A DNA stretch of 64,000 bases from Sulfuriferula nivalis (GTDB lineage Bacteria; Pseudomonadota; Gammaproteobacteria; Burkholderiales; Sulfuriferulaceae): NCBI RefSeq assembly GCF_009937995.1, contig NZ_AP021881.1, forward strand, positions 62,001 through 126,000. The letters run 5' to 3'. Positions 18,241 through 27,122 of this stretch are shown here, piece after piece. Under the pieces are notes generated by a model that was given only the letters and a program-made list of their open reading frames with translations, was not told where the DNA came from and ran no database searches. Positions within the stretch are counted from its first letter, which is position 1; each line of letters starts with the position of its first letter. Position numbers and translations under genes: made by a program.

Positions 18241-18717
18241 ATGGCAAACACAGATTCAGTCACAGTTAAAAATATAGAAGCCGCATTTGCAGGCGAATCG
18301 ATGGCGCATATTAAATATATGTATTTTGCAAAAATGTGTCGTGCTGTCGGCGATGAAGCCACAGCAAAAGTATTTGAAGAAACGGCAGCACAAGAAGTGA
18401 TGCACGCTTTTGGTCATTTGGATCTGCTCTACCCTAAAGACACGATGAGCCCGGCCCGTTGTCTGGATATGGCGATAGCAGGTGAGACCTACGAGTACAC
18501 CGAAATGTATCCTAATTTCCGTCATGCTGCGGTAGAAGAAGGCAATCAGGCGGCAGTAGCTGAAATGGACGAACAAATTGCAGAATCCAAAGAGCATGCA
18601 GCGCGTTTCCAGGCTATGCTGGAAAAGGCCGCTAAACGTTTTGCCGCATTGGCAAAAGTTGAAGAAAAACATGCGAATCATTATCGCGACACCTTGGCTA
18701 AAGTCCAGGCTGCGTAA
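18241..18717 (+). CDS. Rubrerythrin (di-iron peroxidase, short form)
   Basis: 158 residues, ribosome site AAGGAG ahead of ATG 18241. The ferritin-like di-iron motifs are visible: GESMAHIKY, EETAAQEVMHAFGH, GETYEYTEMYP and ESKEHAARF, with EKHANHY. Rubrerythrin reduces hydrogen peroxide to water. The C-terminal rubredoxin domain of classical rubrerythrin is absent, and a separate rubredoxin gene follows immediately, so the two together could replace the fused form. The gap from oxyR (18132-18240) is AT-rich and probably holds the promoter. Confidence 0.92.
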   Translation: MANTDSVTVKNIEAAFAGESMAHIKYMYFAKMCRAVGDEATAKVFEETAAQEVMHAFGHLDLLYPKDTMSPARCLDMAIAGETYEYTEMYPNFRHAAVEEGNQAAVAEMDEQIAESKEHAARFQAMLEKAAKRFAALAKVEEKHANHYRDTLAKVQAA

Positions 18718-18749
18718 AAATTACTGATTAATTATTTAGGAGTATGAAC

Positions 18750-18914
18750 ATGAAAACTTGGCAATGTGTAGTATGTGGCTTTATTTACAACGAAGCAGCG
18801 GGCTTACCTGAAGAAGGTATTGCAGCGGGTACAGCGTGGACGGATATTCCAGAAGACTGGGCTTGTCCTGACTGTGGTGTAGCCAAAGCTGATTTTGACA
18901 TGATAGAGGTTTAA
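18750..18914 (+). CDS. Rubredoxin
   Basis: 54 residues from ATG 18750 (AGGAG 7 bases ahead); an ATG two codons earlier is too close to the ribosome site. The Fe(Cys)4 pattern is CxxCG at [11 protein letters not shown] and again at [10 protein letters not shown], with the invariant acidic/aromatic core. It passes electrons from the reductase encoded next to rubrerythrin. Spacing is 32 bases from rubrerythrin and 2 bases to the reductase gene, so the three are one operon. Confidence 0.95.
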   Translation: MKTWQCVVCGFIYNEAAGLPEEGIAAGTAWTDIPEDWACPDCGVAKADFDMIEV

Positions 18915-18916
18915 TT

Positions 18917-20065
18917 ATGAATACGTCCCCCATTATCATTATTGGTAGCGGCATGGCAGCTTATACCCTGGCACGCGAATTTCGCAAACTGGATGCTGAT
19001 ACTGCCTTAACCATCATCACCGCTGATGCGGGGGACGCTTACAGCAAACCTATGTTGTCCACTGCCTATACGCAAGGTAAATCAGCCGCACAGCTGGTGA
19101 CTATGTCCGCAGATAAAATGCGTGAACAGCTCAAAGCTACGATCTTGACCCATACTCGGGTGATCGCAATTAATGTTGCCGCTAAACAAGTTCAGCTGGC
19201 CAGTGAAACGCTGGATTACAGTAAGTTAGTACTCGCACTTGGTGCAGATACTGTGAAACCTAAGCTGGAGGGTGATGCGACTGATGCAATCTACTCGGTT
19301 AATGATCTGGAAGATTATGCACGTTTTCGCACAGCCGCAGAGGGTAAGAAGCGCGTCACTATCTTTGGTGGTGGCTTGATAGGTTGCGAATTCGCCAATG
19401 ATTTGGTCAATGCAGGCTACAGCGTTGATATTGCACATCCGCATCACTACCCTCTGGAAAGGTTAATGCCAGAAGTGCCGGGTATGGCGATTAAAAATGG
19501 TTTGGCACAATTGGGCGTGCGCTGGCATTTGGGTTTTGCCAGTGCAGTTAATCACGGTACTGATGGTTTAGTGGTTACCTTGAATGATGGCACTACGATA
19601 AATGCGGATGTCGTGTTGTCAGCAATTGGTTTGCGCCCACGCATACAGATGGCGCAAGCGGCGGGTATTAACGTTCAACGCGGTATCGTAACTGACAGGC
19701 AGTTGCGCACCAATGCGCCAGATGTATACGCATTAGGTGATTGTGCGGAAGTTGCGGGACATGTGCTGCCATATGTTTTGCCACTCATGGCTCAAGCCCG
19801 TGCACTCGCAGCAACCTTGTCCGGTACAGCTACCGAAGTCGCTTATCCCGCCATGCCCGTCGTGGTTAAAACGCCCGCCTGCCCCACCGCTGTTGCCACA
19901 GCGAACCCGCTGGATGGCGCTACCTGGCAAGTCAATTGCACTGAAGATGGTGTGTGTGCGCTGTATCAGGATGCAGAGGGTAAATTACTGGGCTTCGCGT
20001 TGACTGGCAAAGAAACCGCGCAACGGCAGACGCTTGCAAAACAGCTGCCACCAATATTGAATTAG
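18917..20065 (+). CDS. FAD-dependent NAD(P)H:rubredoxin reductase
   Basis: 382 residues. An N-terminal FAD-binding Rossmann motif (IIGSGMAAYTLAREF), a second NADH-binding motif FGGGLIGCEFANDL near residue 152, and the ATG/GD-type motif DVYALGDCAEVAG near 273 match rubredoxin reductases (AlkT/RubB-like). It supplies NADH electrons to rubredoxin and so to rubrerythrin. Its stop overlaps the stop of the convergent GGDEF gene by a few bases. Confidence 0.92.
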   Translation: MNTSPIIIIGSGMAAYTLAREFRKLDADTALTIITADAGDAYSKPMLSTAYTQGKSAAQLVTMSADKMREQLKATILTHTRVIAINVAAKQVQLASETLDYSKLVLALGADTVKPKLEGDATDAIYSVNDLEDYARFRTAAEGKKRVTIFGGGLIGCEFANDLVNAGYSVDIAHPHHYPLERLMPEVPGMAIKNGLAQLGVRWHLGFASAVNHGTDGLVVTLNDGTTINADVVLSAIGLRPRIQMAQAAGINVQRGIVTDRQLRTNAPDVYALGDCAEVAGHVLPYVLPLMAQARALAATLSGTATEVAYPAMPVVVKTPACPTAVATANPLDGATWQVNCTEDGVCALYQDAEGKLLGFALTGKETAQRQTLAKQLPPILN

Positions 20066-21183
20066 TTCATGTTGTTATATAACTGAATGTTATTGCGGCC
20101 TTGGGATTTAGCGAAAAATAACGCCTTATCCGCATGCTGCAATAAATTATGACTGGTATCTGCATCATCGGGGAAAATTGCGGCCCCTATGCTGAGGGTG
20201 ACTAATTTACTGATATCGTCGTCCATATTTTCTATTGCGCGCATTAATTTCTCGGCAATGTTGCAGATTTCACTCACCTGCTGCATTCCTTGCAATAGCA
20301 CTACAAACTCATCGCCACCCCAGCGTGCCAATGTGTCACTGGTGCGTAAATTTGACTTCAAAATATTGCTGATGGCGATAAGAAGTTGATCTCCCGCCTC
20401 GTGACCATGAACATCATTAACCTGTTTGAAATTATCAAGATCAATAAACAATAGTGCAACTTTAAACTCCGTACGTCTGGCCTGATTAATGGCTTGTTCC
20501 ATTCGTTCTTCCAACAATATGCGGTTAGGCAAGTTGGTTAATGCATCGTGCATCGCCAAATGAGCAATACGTTTTTCTTGTAAATTTGATTCGGTTACAT
20601 CCCTTAAAACGCCGCGAATTACCGATTGCTCATGGTTATTAACAAATAATGTAAATTTACCTTCCACCCAATTCTCAGCAAGGTCTGCTCGCAACATGCG
20701 GAACCGTAATGTGCTGATTTCATTTTGTTTTAGTTGGCTGAGCAGCTGACTCAAAGCAGTGCGATCTTCAACTTCTACGAAGTCGGTAAAGGGCTTGCCC
20801 AGACAGGGGCAGCTGGTTATGTTGAAAATTTCTACACCCAATAATTTATTCCAGCTTTCAGTCAGCCGTATTAATTTGCCATCAGTGGAGAGTTTAATCA
20901 CCACCTCACTCAGCATGTTTAAGGTCGCAAGATGGGCTGCATTAATTTTATTTAAACTCTTGATTTCATCCATCTCACTGCGAAACCCGAATTGTTTAAG
21001 GACTTTTTCCATTAAGCAAAAACGGGTAAAACTGGACTGAAGCAAATTTATACTGACAAAAAACAAGATCGTAAGCCAAATAAATTTCAAATCTGGACTC
21101 ACATACAACAACACAACCGAGGCAGTGACGAGGCCACCTGCAATGGAGCGAATAGTTGGTTCGATGTAGGGAAGTTTAGCCAT
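20062..21183 (-). CDS. Membrane diguanylate cyclase with PAS and GGDEF domains
   Basis: 373 residues. Two hydrophobic segments (about 14-28 and 34-48) anchor it in the membrane. A PAS-like domain (about 85-200) is followed by a GGDEF domain with an intact GGDEF at 289-293, which would make cyclic di-GMP. An RxxD product-inhibition site (Arg280, Asp283) lies five residues before it, so feedback control is likely. It is monocistronic. The signal sensed is unknown. The 338-base gap up to 21521 shows no further gene. Confidence 0.92.
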   Translation of the reverse strand: MAKLPYIEPTIRSIAGGLVTASVVLLYVSPDLKFIWLTILFFVSINLLQSSFTRFCLMEKVLKQFGFRSEMDEIKSLNKINAAHLATLNMLSEVVIKLSTDGKLIRLTESWNKLLGVEIFNITSCPCLGKPFTDFVEVEDRTALSQLLSQLKQNEISTLRFRMLRADLAENWVEGKFTLFVNNHEQSVIRGVLRDVTESNLQEKRIAHLAMHDALTNLPNRILLEERMEQAINQARRTEFKVALLFIDLDNFKQVNDVHGHEAGDQLLIAISNILKSNLRTSDTLARWGGDEFVVLLQGMQQVSEICNIAEKLMRAIENMDDDISKLVTLSIGAAIFPDDADTSHNLLQHADKALFFAKSQGRNNIQLYNNMN

Positions 21184-21521
21184 GAGACAAATTTTAAGAG
21201 TCGCGTGGGACTAATAATACGTCAATCAATTTTACTTTAATAGGCACAGCGCAAGATATTACTTAGAGTAATTGCATTAGCTGAAGCACGTATTTCAACA
21301 GGGCATGCTTGCTATTATGTGCGGTAGCGCACAGATAGTCATAGCAAATTAATCCACAGTACTCTTGTGGAAATTAAATGTTGGGATAAGCTTAAGTTTG
21401 TATTTGGTACTTAACTTATTGTTCAAAGTCAGCATGTATGATGTTTGCCCAATTTATCAGGTGTTGTCTTTATGCGCCATCATCCTGATGGTCGCTAGTA
21501 AATTAAGTCTGGAGGATAAAA

Positions 21522-22715
21522 ATGCGTTTCAAAACTATTGCATTATCATTGTTGATTGTTCCGCTAGTGGCAACCGTAGCAGATGCTTCTGGGAGTCGCC
21601 CCACTCAAGTATCCGTTGGCATCAATTATCCTGGCGTCAGTCTCGGTATTAACATGCCAGCGTATCCGCGACTTGTCCCAGTGCCGGGCTATCCCGTCTA
21701 TTATGACCCAAATGCAAATTCAAATTACTTCTTCTATGATGGGTTGTACTGGGTATTTCAGGGCGATAACTGGTATGCCAGCAGCTGGTATAACGGACCG
21801 TGGGATATGATCGGTTACGATTATGTGCCGCTATATGTGCTACGAGTGCCCGTGCGTTATTACCGCCAGCCACCGACCTATTTCCGCGGCTGGCGTGATG
21901 ATGCGCCTCCACACTGGGGTGAGCATTGGGGACGTGACTGGGAGCAACGTCGTAGTGGCTGGGATCAATGGGATCACCATGCTACGCCTGCACCTGCGCC
22001 ATTGCCGGCCTACCAGCGTGAATACTCGGGAGATCGCTACCCTCGTGCAGCAGAGCAACAACGTTCTATAGAGTCTGAGCACTACCGTTATCAGCCGCGT
22101 GAGCCTGTAACGCAGCAGTATATACAACGTCAGGGACAGCCAAATCAACAAAGGCAGCAAGAGCAGCAACGCTTGCAGGAACAGCAGGGTCAGCAACGCC
22201 AGTCAGATCAACAACATCAACAGGATCAGCAACGTCAGCAACAGCAACAGCAGGATAAGCAACAACAACAAAAACAGCAGGATCAGCAGCGCCAGCAGGA
22301 ACAACAGCGCTCGCAAGATCAGCAACGTCAGCAACAGCAACAACAGCAGGATAAGCAACAGCAACAAAAACAGCAGGACCAGCAGCGCCAGCAGGAACAA
22401 CAGCGCTCGCAAGATCAGCAACGGCAACAACAGCAGCAAGTACAACAGCGAAAGTTGGAGCAGGAACGACAACAGAACCAGCAACACTCACAAGGTCAGC
22501 AGCAACAACAGGATCAACAACGTCAACAGGATCAGCAGCGTCAGCAAGGTCAACAGCAGCAGGATAAGCAACAGCAACAAAAACAGCAGGCTCAGCAACG
22601 TCAGAAAGATGAACAGCATCAACAGAACCAGCAACACCCAGATCAGGGTAGTCAGGGTGGGTCGCAAGACCGAGGCGGGAAGCCCCAGAATGACGATCAC
22701 AATCAGTATCGTTAA
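21522..22715 (+). CDS. Exported Gln-rich repeat protein with Tyr/Trp-rich N-terminal domain
   Basis: 397 residues, ribosome site GGAGG 7 bases before ATG 21522. A Sec signal peptide (about 1-23, ending VADAS) leads to a Tyr/Trp/Pro-rich domain (about 40-150) with YYDPNANSNYFFYDGLYWV and WGEHWGRDWEQRRSGW. This resembles the YXWGXW-type exported proteins of betaproteobacteria. From about residue 185 the chain is almost pure Gln with Arg, Lys, Asp and Glu, containing near-perfect 31-32-residue tandem repeats. The tail is disordered and would be extended. The function is unknown; it is probably periplasmic or surface-linked. Confidence 0.8.
   Translation: MRFKTIALSLLIVPLVATVADASGSRPTQVSVGINYPGVSLGINMPAYPRLVPVPGYPVYYDPNANSNYFFYDGLYWVFQGDNWYASSWYNGPWDMIGYDYVPLYVLRVPVRYYRQPPTYFRGWRDDAPPHWGEHWGRDWEQRRSGWDQWDHHATPAPAPLPAYQREYSGDRYPRAAEQQRSIESEHYRYQPREPVTQQYIQRQGQPNQQRQQEQQRLQEQQGQQRQSDQQHQQDQQRQQQQQQDKQQQQKQQDQQRQQEQQRSQDQQRQQQQQQQDKQQQQKQQDQQRQQEQQRSQDQQRQQQQQVQQRKLEQERQQNQQHSQGQQQQQDQQRQQDQQRQQGQQQQDKQQQQKQQAQQRQKDEQHQQNQQHPDQGSQGGSQDRGGKPQNDDHNQYR
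22224..22412 (+). repeat. Tandem 93/96-bp coding repeats in the Gln-rich protein
   Basis: Unit 1 spans 22224-22316 (93 bases, 31 codons) and unit 2 spans 22317-22412 (96 bases, 32 codons). They differ by one extra glutamine codon and a few silent changes, and a partial third unit follows. Both keep the reading frame. Shorter degenerate CAG/CAA-rich copies continue to about 22640. Such a tract is prone to length change by slippage. Confidence 0.85.
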
Positions 22716-22741
22716 TCATCATGGCTATTTGAATTAATCAG

Positions 22742-22788
22742 GAAGGTCGGTTTTAACGACTTATTATTGCGGTGTTAAATTGACCTTC
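22742..22788. repeat. Inverted repeat between the Gln-rich gene and corA
   Basis: GAAGGTC (22742-22748) pairs with GACCTTC (22782-22788), with an inner TTAAC/GTTAA pairing. It sits in the gap of two convergent genes and may act as a shared terminator, but there is no T-run. The remainder of 22716-22906 is featureless. Confidence 0.4.
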
Positions 22789-22906
22789 TCATTCCGTTAC
22801 CAAAAAATGGATTTAATGTGCGCGCAATATATGAATAACAGTACTCGCATCATTTTTAAATATTCATGGCGCTAAGACTATTCCCGACGCCTAAGCGTAC
22901 ACTTAG

Positions 22907-23968
22907 TTAAATCCATTTTTTATACTTGAAGAATAGATACATTCCCACGCCAGTCACCAGCATTAGCAGCAATGTGCCTTGCAGGCCATGGGGCCAGTCT
23001 AGCTCGGGAAAGTTACGGAAATTCATGCCAAATATACCGACGATGAAGGTGAGTGGCAGAAAGATGCTGGAAAATAATGTCAGTACTTTCATGATCTCAT
23101 TAGTGCGGTTGCTGATGGTGGACAGGTACACGTCCTGCATGCTCGATAGCATGTCGCGGTATGTGTCGATACTGTCGGTAACGCGCAGCACATGGTCGTG
23201 CAAGTCGCGCAGGAATAGCTCGGTACTGTCGCGTATCAGCGGCGATTCGGCACGCTGCATGGAGGCAACTACGTCACGCAAAGGCCATACGGATTTGCGT
23301 AGAAAAATCAGCTCCTGACGCAGCTTGTGGATGTTGCGCAAAGTGTCCGGCTTAGGGTGTTTTGCCAATATCGTTTCCAGCGCTACGATACGGTCGCCGA
23401 ATTTTTCAAGCACATCGAAATAACGGTCAACGACTAAATCCATTAAAGCGTAGGCGGTGTAATCGGCTTTCGATTTGCGAATACGGCTGGCATTCTTACG
23501 TATGCGCTCACGCAGGGCATCGAACATATCGCCAGGACGTTCCTGAAACGAAATTATGTAATTCTCGCCGAGCACCAGACTTAATTGCTCAACGACGATT
23601 TCATTTTTGCCGCTGTCGAAATCCAGCATTTTGACTACGAGGTACAGGTAATCACCGTAATCTTCATATTTTGGACGTTGATCGGTATGCAGGATGTCTT
23701 CCAGCATGAGCGGATGAAACCCCAATATTTTACCAAAGCTTTCCAGCAATCCAGGTGTTTGTACATCATCGACATTAACCCAGGTCACAGTCTGTGCGTT
23801 GATAAACGGCAGACATTCAGCAATCTCATGAATAGCATTTTCAACTACAAGCTGCTCATCGAAATCGAATAGGGTAACTCCTGCATCCCGAGTTGTGGGC
23901 TGATCTGTAGCATAGACCAAGGTGCCAGGTGGCATGCCAGATTTGTGGATATTCTTCTTGTGTCGCAT
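22907..23968 (-). CDS. corA: CorA-family magnesium/cobalt channel
   Basis: 353 residues. A large cytoplasmic N-terminal domain is followed by two C-terminal helices with the selectivity motif FGMNFRNFPEL near residue 318. The short basic end FFKYKKWI is typical of CorA. It forms pentameric Mg2+/Co2+ channels in the inner membrane. The start at ATG 23968 is preceded by about 150 bases up to the next gene, with no obvious regulatory site. Confidence 0.94.
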   Translation of the reverse strand: MRHKKNIHKSGMPPGTLVYATDQPTTRDAGVTLFDFDEQLVVENAIHEIAECLPFINAQTVTWVNVDDVQTPGLLESFGKILGFHPLMLEDILHTDQRPKYEDYGDYLYLVVKMLDFDSGKNEIVVEQLSLVLGENYIISFQERPGDMFDALRERIRKNASRIRKSKADYTAYALMDLVVDRYFDVLEKFGDRIVALETILAKHPKPDTLRNIHKLRQELIFLRKSVWPLRDVVASMQRAESPLIRDSTELFLRDLHDHVLRVTDSIDTYRDMLSSMQDVYLSTISNRTNEIMKVLTLFSSIFLPLTFIVGIFGMNFRNFPELDWPHGLQGTLLLMLVTGVGMYLFFKYKKWI

Positions 23969-24121
23969 AACATCAGCTTGCCAGGTCAGAATTGTTTATC
24001 CTAGCACAGACTTGTGCCCAGCAAAATTTACAGGGAGCAGGGGTTGCTGATTCTCAGCCAGTTCTCGCCGACTGCCCGCCTTGCCTGCCGCTACAGAATG
24101 GCGCAAAGCGGGGTGACTCCA

Positions 24122-24571
24122 TTACAGCGCGACAAAGCGCCCAAGCGCTCCGCCCATGCTCAACATGGCACCTAAAACAAAGTTAGTGAGTATAAGCTTA
24201 CGCACAAAATCCAGTTTCTTGGCGGCGGCAGCGTTATTTCCTGCCAGCAATTCAGTATTGAATTGGCGGAATGGCACAAAATAGGCGAATAGAAAAATAG
24301 CGAACATGGTGTTGCCAAATATCAGCATCATTTTGACATGCCATGGCAGACCGTCCATCTGACTGACTACAAAATAGCCGCTGGTGGCCAGGGTGATAAC
24401 CAATATCCAGACCACTTTAAAAAATCGTTCCATAACGCCCCGCATCAACTTGATACGGAAAGGTCCCTCGAGATTTTCAATACAGGCCGGTCGCAAGATA
24501 AACAGAGAAAAAAACATACCCCCTATCCAGATAATGGCAGCAAATAAATGTAATGGAATGATCATGCTCAT
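24122..24571 (-). CDS. CopD-family integral-membrane protein
   Basis: 149 residues, AAAGGA ahead of ATG 24571. Four hydrophobic helices, starting HLFAAIIWIGGMFFSLFILRPAC, match the CopD-like (copper-resistance D) family. This family includes copper uptake proteins and b-heme-like membrane proteins. A His in helix 1 (PLHLFAAIIWIGG) is conserved in the family. It lies downstream of trmO on the same strand with 38 bases between. A copper role is inference. Confidence 0.75.
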   Translation of the reverse strand: MSMIIPLHLFAAIIWIGGMFFSLFILRPACIENLEGPFRIKLMRGVMERFFKVVWILVITLATSGYFVVSQMDGLPWHVKMMLIFGNTMFAIFLFAYFVPFRQFNTELLAGNNAAAAKKLDFVRKLILTNFVLGAMLSMGGALGRFVAL

Positions 24572-24609
24572 AGTGGTTTCCTTTGATGTTAAAGCGTTAA
24601 GGGGGTGAT

Positions 24610-25104
24610 TTAGTAATCCAGACGGAATATCCAGTCGGGTACGCGGATTTCATCCTGTTCCGTACAGTCATACTGTGGTGTGACTGGTTTGATATCGATA
24701 ATAGGCGTTTCATGCACGGCATCCAGCCCCTGTAGCGTGAGGATATTGTCTTTGATTTCCAGCAATCGTACGGTCGTGCAGCCAACAGGATTAGGGCGTG
24801 CAGGACAGCGGCAGGCAAAAATACCCACTTCGGGTACTAGTTCCTTGGCTTGCGGTACATGGACTGATTTGCTATAACAGACATAATGCATCCAGAAAAC
24901 AACCATGACGTGCGAATAAGTTAATAGCCCCTGTAACGAAGCGGCGTGGGCTGGGTCAAGTACGATCTGGGAGATATGGTCTCGCCAGCCGCCGAAAATG
25001 GGCTCGATAATTTCACTGCGTACATGACCAATGGGCTGTACCGTAATTTCTTCTTGCATTATGTATGCATGGTTAGAATCGACTGTTTGTGCTACAGCGT
25101 TCAT
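24610..25104 (-). CDS. trmO: tRNA N6-threonylcarbamoyladenosine methyltransferase TrmO (short form)
   Basis: 164 residues, AAAGGAGA 7 bases ahead of ATG 25104. TrmO methylates t6A37 of threonine tRNAs using S-adenosylmethionine. Motifs IGHVRSE and the diagnostic CRCPARPNPVGCTTVRLL, then GLDAVHETPIIDIKPVTPQYD, are present. E. coli TrmO is about 235 residues; this version stops after the core beta-barrel and lacks the C-terminal domain, as short bacterial and archaeal homologues do. Confidence 0.9.
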   Translation of the reverse strand: MNAVAQTVDSNHAYIMQEEITVQPIGHVRSEIIEPIFGGWRDHISQIVLDPAHAASLQGLLTYSHVMVVFWMHYVCYSKSVHVPQAKELVPEVGIFACRCPARPNPVGCTTVRLLEIKDNILTLQGLDAVHETPIIDIKPVTPQYDCTEQDEIRVPDWIFRLDY

Positions 25105-25349
25105 GACGTATCTCCTTTATTAATTATTTAATCGGCACATCAGGTGATGTGTGACGAGGAGCTAGCTTAACTAACAAAGTTGAATTTGAAACTGGCTGCG
25201 AGGCTATTTTTTCACGCTATCTTATTAGACAAATGGCTAGGTTATAACGCCTTAAAACTAGACCATTGGGGTATTTCATTAATGGTATTTTTCTACTATA
25301 AATATATACTTGGAAAATAATAACCTTTCGGGGATCAGGAGAATGTATT

Positions 25350-26165
25350 GTGGAGACATTAGCAGAGCAGCCAAAAAGTACGCAGGTGCAGATTAATCCA
25401 GTCCGGGTATTGGTATTGGCAAATCATGACTTTTACGTAGAAGGCATTTTGGGTATCTTGTCGCGTTCGTCAGAAATTGGTCTGGCGCGTTGTGAACGCC
25501 CGAATGGCGATTGTAAAAAAATACTGGCACAGTTTCGACCTGATGTATTGCTGGTGGACAGGCGTGTCGTACCCGATGAGCCGGGGTCATTAATCAAACA
25601 GTTCAGAGAAGGTGCGCCTGATGGTGGCGCGATAGTGTTTGGTCAGGGTATGCAGGATTTTTTATTGATCAAACTGGTACGTGCTGGTTTTGATGGGTAT
25701 TTGCGCGACAGCATGACCGCGGAGGATGTGGTTAACTCGATATTGGCAGTAAGTCGTGGCGAAATTTGGGTAGAACGGCATATAGCCGCACGTCTGGTGC
25801 GTAATTCACGCCAGATTGAAGACATCATTCAGGAATCTATCGACGCAATCAAAAAAATACTGACCTCCCGGGAGGCAGAAGTATTTCGTTATGTACTGGA
25901 TGGTTTATCCACTAAGGAAATCGCCAATGAAATGCATTTGTCAGAGCAGAGCGTCAAATTGTACCTGTCCAATTTATTCAAGAAATTTGATGTCAACAAC
26001 CGTGCACAGTTGATTTTGCTGGCATTTCAGCGGGTTTGCCCAGTGAATAACGTGTTGAAACTGTTTCGGATGTCTATGGATAAGCATCGTATAGACCGGG
26101 GTGAGACCGCAATTATTCCAGATCCGTTAGATGTATTGTTTGATGCTGCCAAGGAAGAAAGTTGA
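25350..26165 (+). CDS. LuxR/NarL-family response regulator with atypical receiver
   Basis: 271 residues from GTG 25350 (AGGAGA 7 bases upstream). The receiver-like N-terminus has an HD pair (ANHDFY) and the phospho-acceptor candidate Asp70 in VLLVD. The conserved switch Thr/Ser is Gly (VFGQG) and the conserved Lys is Arg (YLRDS), so phosphorylation signalling may be altered. The C-terminal LuxR helix-turn-helix (LTSREAEVFRYVLDGLSTKE, then IANEMHLSEQSVKLYLSNLF) is complete. No histidine kinase is nearby. Targets are unknown. Confidence 0.88.
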   Translation: METLAEQPKSTQVQINPVRVLVLANHDFYVEGILGILSRSSEIGLARCERPNGDCKKILAQFRPDVLLVDRRVVPDEPGSLIKQFREGAPDGGAIVFGQGMQDFLLIKLVRAGFDGYLRDSMTAEDVVNSILAVSRGEIWVERHIAARLVRNSRQIEDIIQESIDAIKKILTSREAEVFRYVLDGLSTKEIANEMHLSEQSVKLYLSNLFKKFDVNNRAQLILLAFQRVCPVNNVLKLFRMSMDKHRIDRGETAIIPDPLDVLFDAAKEES

Positions 26166-26254
26166 TACTTGGTATTTTGATGATTGTAGTACCTAATATT
26201 ACTACCTGACTTTTACTTAATCAATCAAGGCGTGCCTGCTGCTCATCACCATCC

Positions 26255-26284
26255 AAAAAAAACTCGCGCCAAGTGACGCGAGTT
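26255..26284 (-). terminator. Rho-independent terminator after the thioredoxin gene
   Basis: AACTCGCG (26261-26268) and CGCGAGTT (26277-26284) form an 8-bp stem with an 8-base loop. Reading on the - strand it is followed by at least six T. It lies 22 bases beyond the thioredoxin stop and ends the htpX-czcCBA-PII-trx operon. Confidence 0.88.
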
Positions 26285-26305
26285 TGTGTGGTGTTGCTGA
26301 CTGGA

Positions 26306-26683
26306 TTAAGCCTTGTCAGCTTTTGCCTGCTCTTCAGCGATTTCCTTGTGGACTTCTGCCATGTCCAGTTCGCGGACTTTGCCGATTAATTCATCCAGGC
26401 CTGATGCTGGCAATGAGCCTGCTTCCGAATAAATAATGACTTTTTCGCGGAATATCATCAAGGTTGGAATTGAACGGATTTGAAAGCTGCCTGCGATACC
26501 TTGTTCTACCTCGGTGTTTACCTTGGCAAAAACGATGTCGGGGTGCTTTTCAGCTGCGGCTTCAAAGGTTGGCGCAAAAGCACGGCAAGGACCACACCAT
26601 GGTGCCCAAAAATCAACAATAACGAAGTCGTTGTCGAGGACGGTAGATTCAAAATTCTCTTCGTTTAAGTCTAAAACAGCCAT
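26306..26683 (-). CDS. Thioredoxin
   Basis: 125 residues. The active site WCGPC has Cys30 and Cys33. FVIVDFWAPWCGPCRAFAP, the buried FAKVNTE, and cis-Pro in RSIPTLMIF complete the thioredoxin fold. The C-terminus has an extra charged tail of about 15 residues (HKEIAEEQAKADKA) beyond a minimal thioredoxin. It lies 42 bases after the PII-like gene, the last gene of the metal-efflux operon, which suggests a thiol-maintenance role during metal stress (inference). Confidence 0.92.
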   Translation of the reverse strand: MAVLDLNEENFESTVLDNDFVIVDFWAPWCGPCRAFAPTFEAAAEKHPDIVFAKVNTEVEQGIAGSFQIRSIPTLMIFREKVIIYSEAGSLPASGLDELIGKVRELDMAEVHKEIAEEQAKADKA

Positions 26684-26725
26684 GAGTTGCTCCTGATAAA
26701 AAGTGACATAACAATATCACGAGAT

Positions 26726-27103
26726 TTACACGGTGTCACTTTGTGGTGACAGGCATTCTATGCCGTTTTCACTGGCTTGCAGCCAATGACCATCGCGGAT
26801 GCGCTGTACGCTTACGATAGGCATGACCCAGATTAAGCCATCGCCTATCTGGCTGGTGCGACATTCGTCCATAATAACCTTGGTGATGACATCGACCATT
26901 TCATCCCGCGCGATAACGGAGACTAATACTTTATCAGTGAAGTCAGTCAGTTCCGCACGCAGGCTACTGCGGTCGGCTGATTCTGGTGCGGTGAAGCCTT
27001 CGCCGCGAAAAACGGTTACGCCGGGAAAGTGAGAAATATCCCGTAGCGCCTCGCGTAATTGCGACAGGCGTTTGGGGCGGATAACGGCACGGATTTCTTT
27101 CAT
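26726..27103 (-). CDS. PII-like protein linked to heavy-metal efflux (PII-NG type)
   Basis: 125 residues, AGGAAAA ahead of ATG 27103. The fold pattern MKEIRAVIRPKRLSQLREAL ... GVTVFRGEG ... IGDGLIWVMPIVSVQRIRDG is clearly PII superfamily. The canonical T-loop uridylylation region is replaced by FTAPESADRSSLRAELTDF. Published work on the PII superfamily describes a group (PII-NG) encoded next to RND heavy-metal pumps, and this gene fits: it lies 19 bases after czcA. It probably senses metal or nucleotide state rather than nitrogen. Confidence 0.85.
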   Translation of the reverse strand: MKEIRAVIRPKRLSQLREALRDISHFPGVTVFRGEGFTAPESADRSSLRAELTDFTDKVLVSVIARDEMVDVITKVIMDECRTSQIGDGLIWVMPIVSVQRIRDGHWLQASENGIECLSPQSDTV

Positions 27104-27122
27104 GGTATTTTCCTATTCAAAA

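Noticed and set aside
21365-21652. 95-codon frame before the Gln-rich gene
   Set aside because: It runs through the ribosome site and into the signal-peptide region of the real gene in another frame and has no ribosome site of its own.
22066-22722. Long open frames antisense to the Gln-rich repeat gene, giving Val/Ala-rich and Leu-rich repeat proteins
   Set aside because: They are a mechanical result of CAG/CAA repeats read backwards; no ribosome site or family, and the + strand gene has a signal peptide and ribosome site.
26726-27103. GlnB/GlnK nitrogen regulator
   Set aside because: The T-loop with the uridylylation Tyr is not present and the gene is in a metal-efflux operon with no ammonium transporter.
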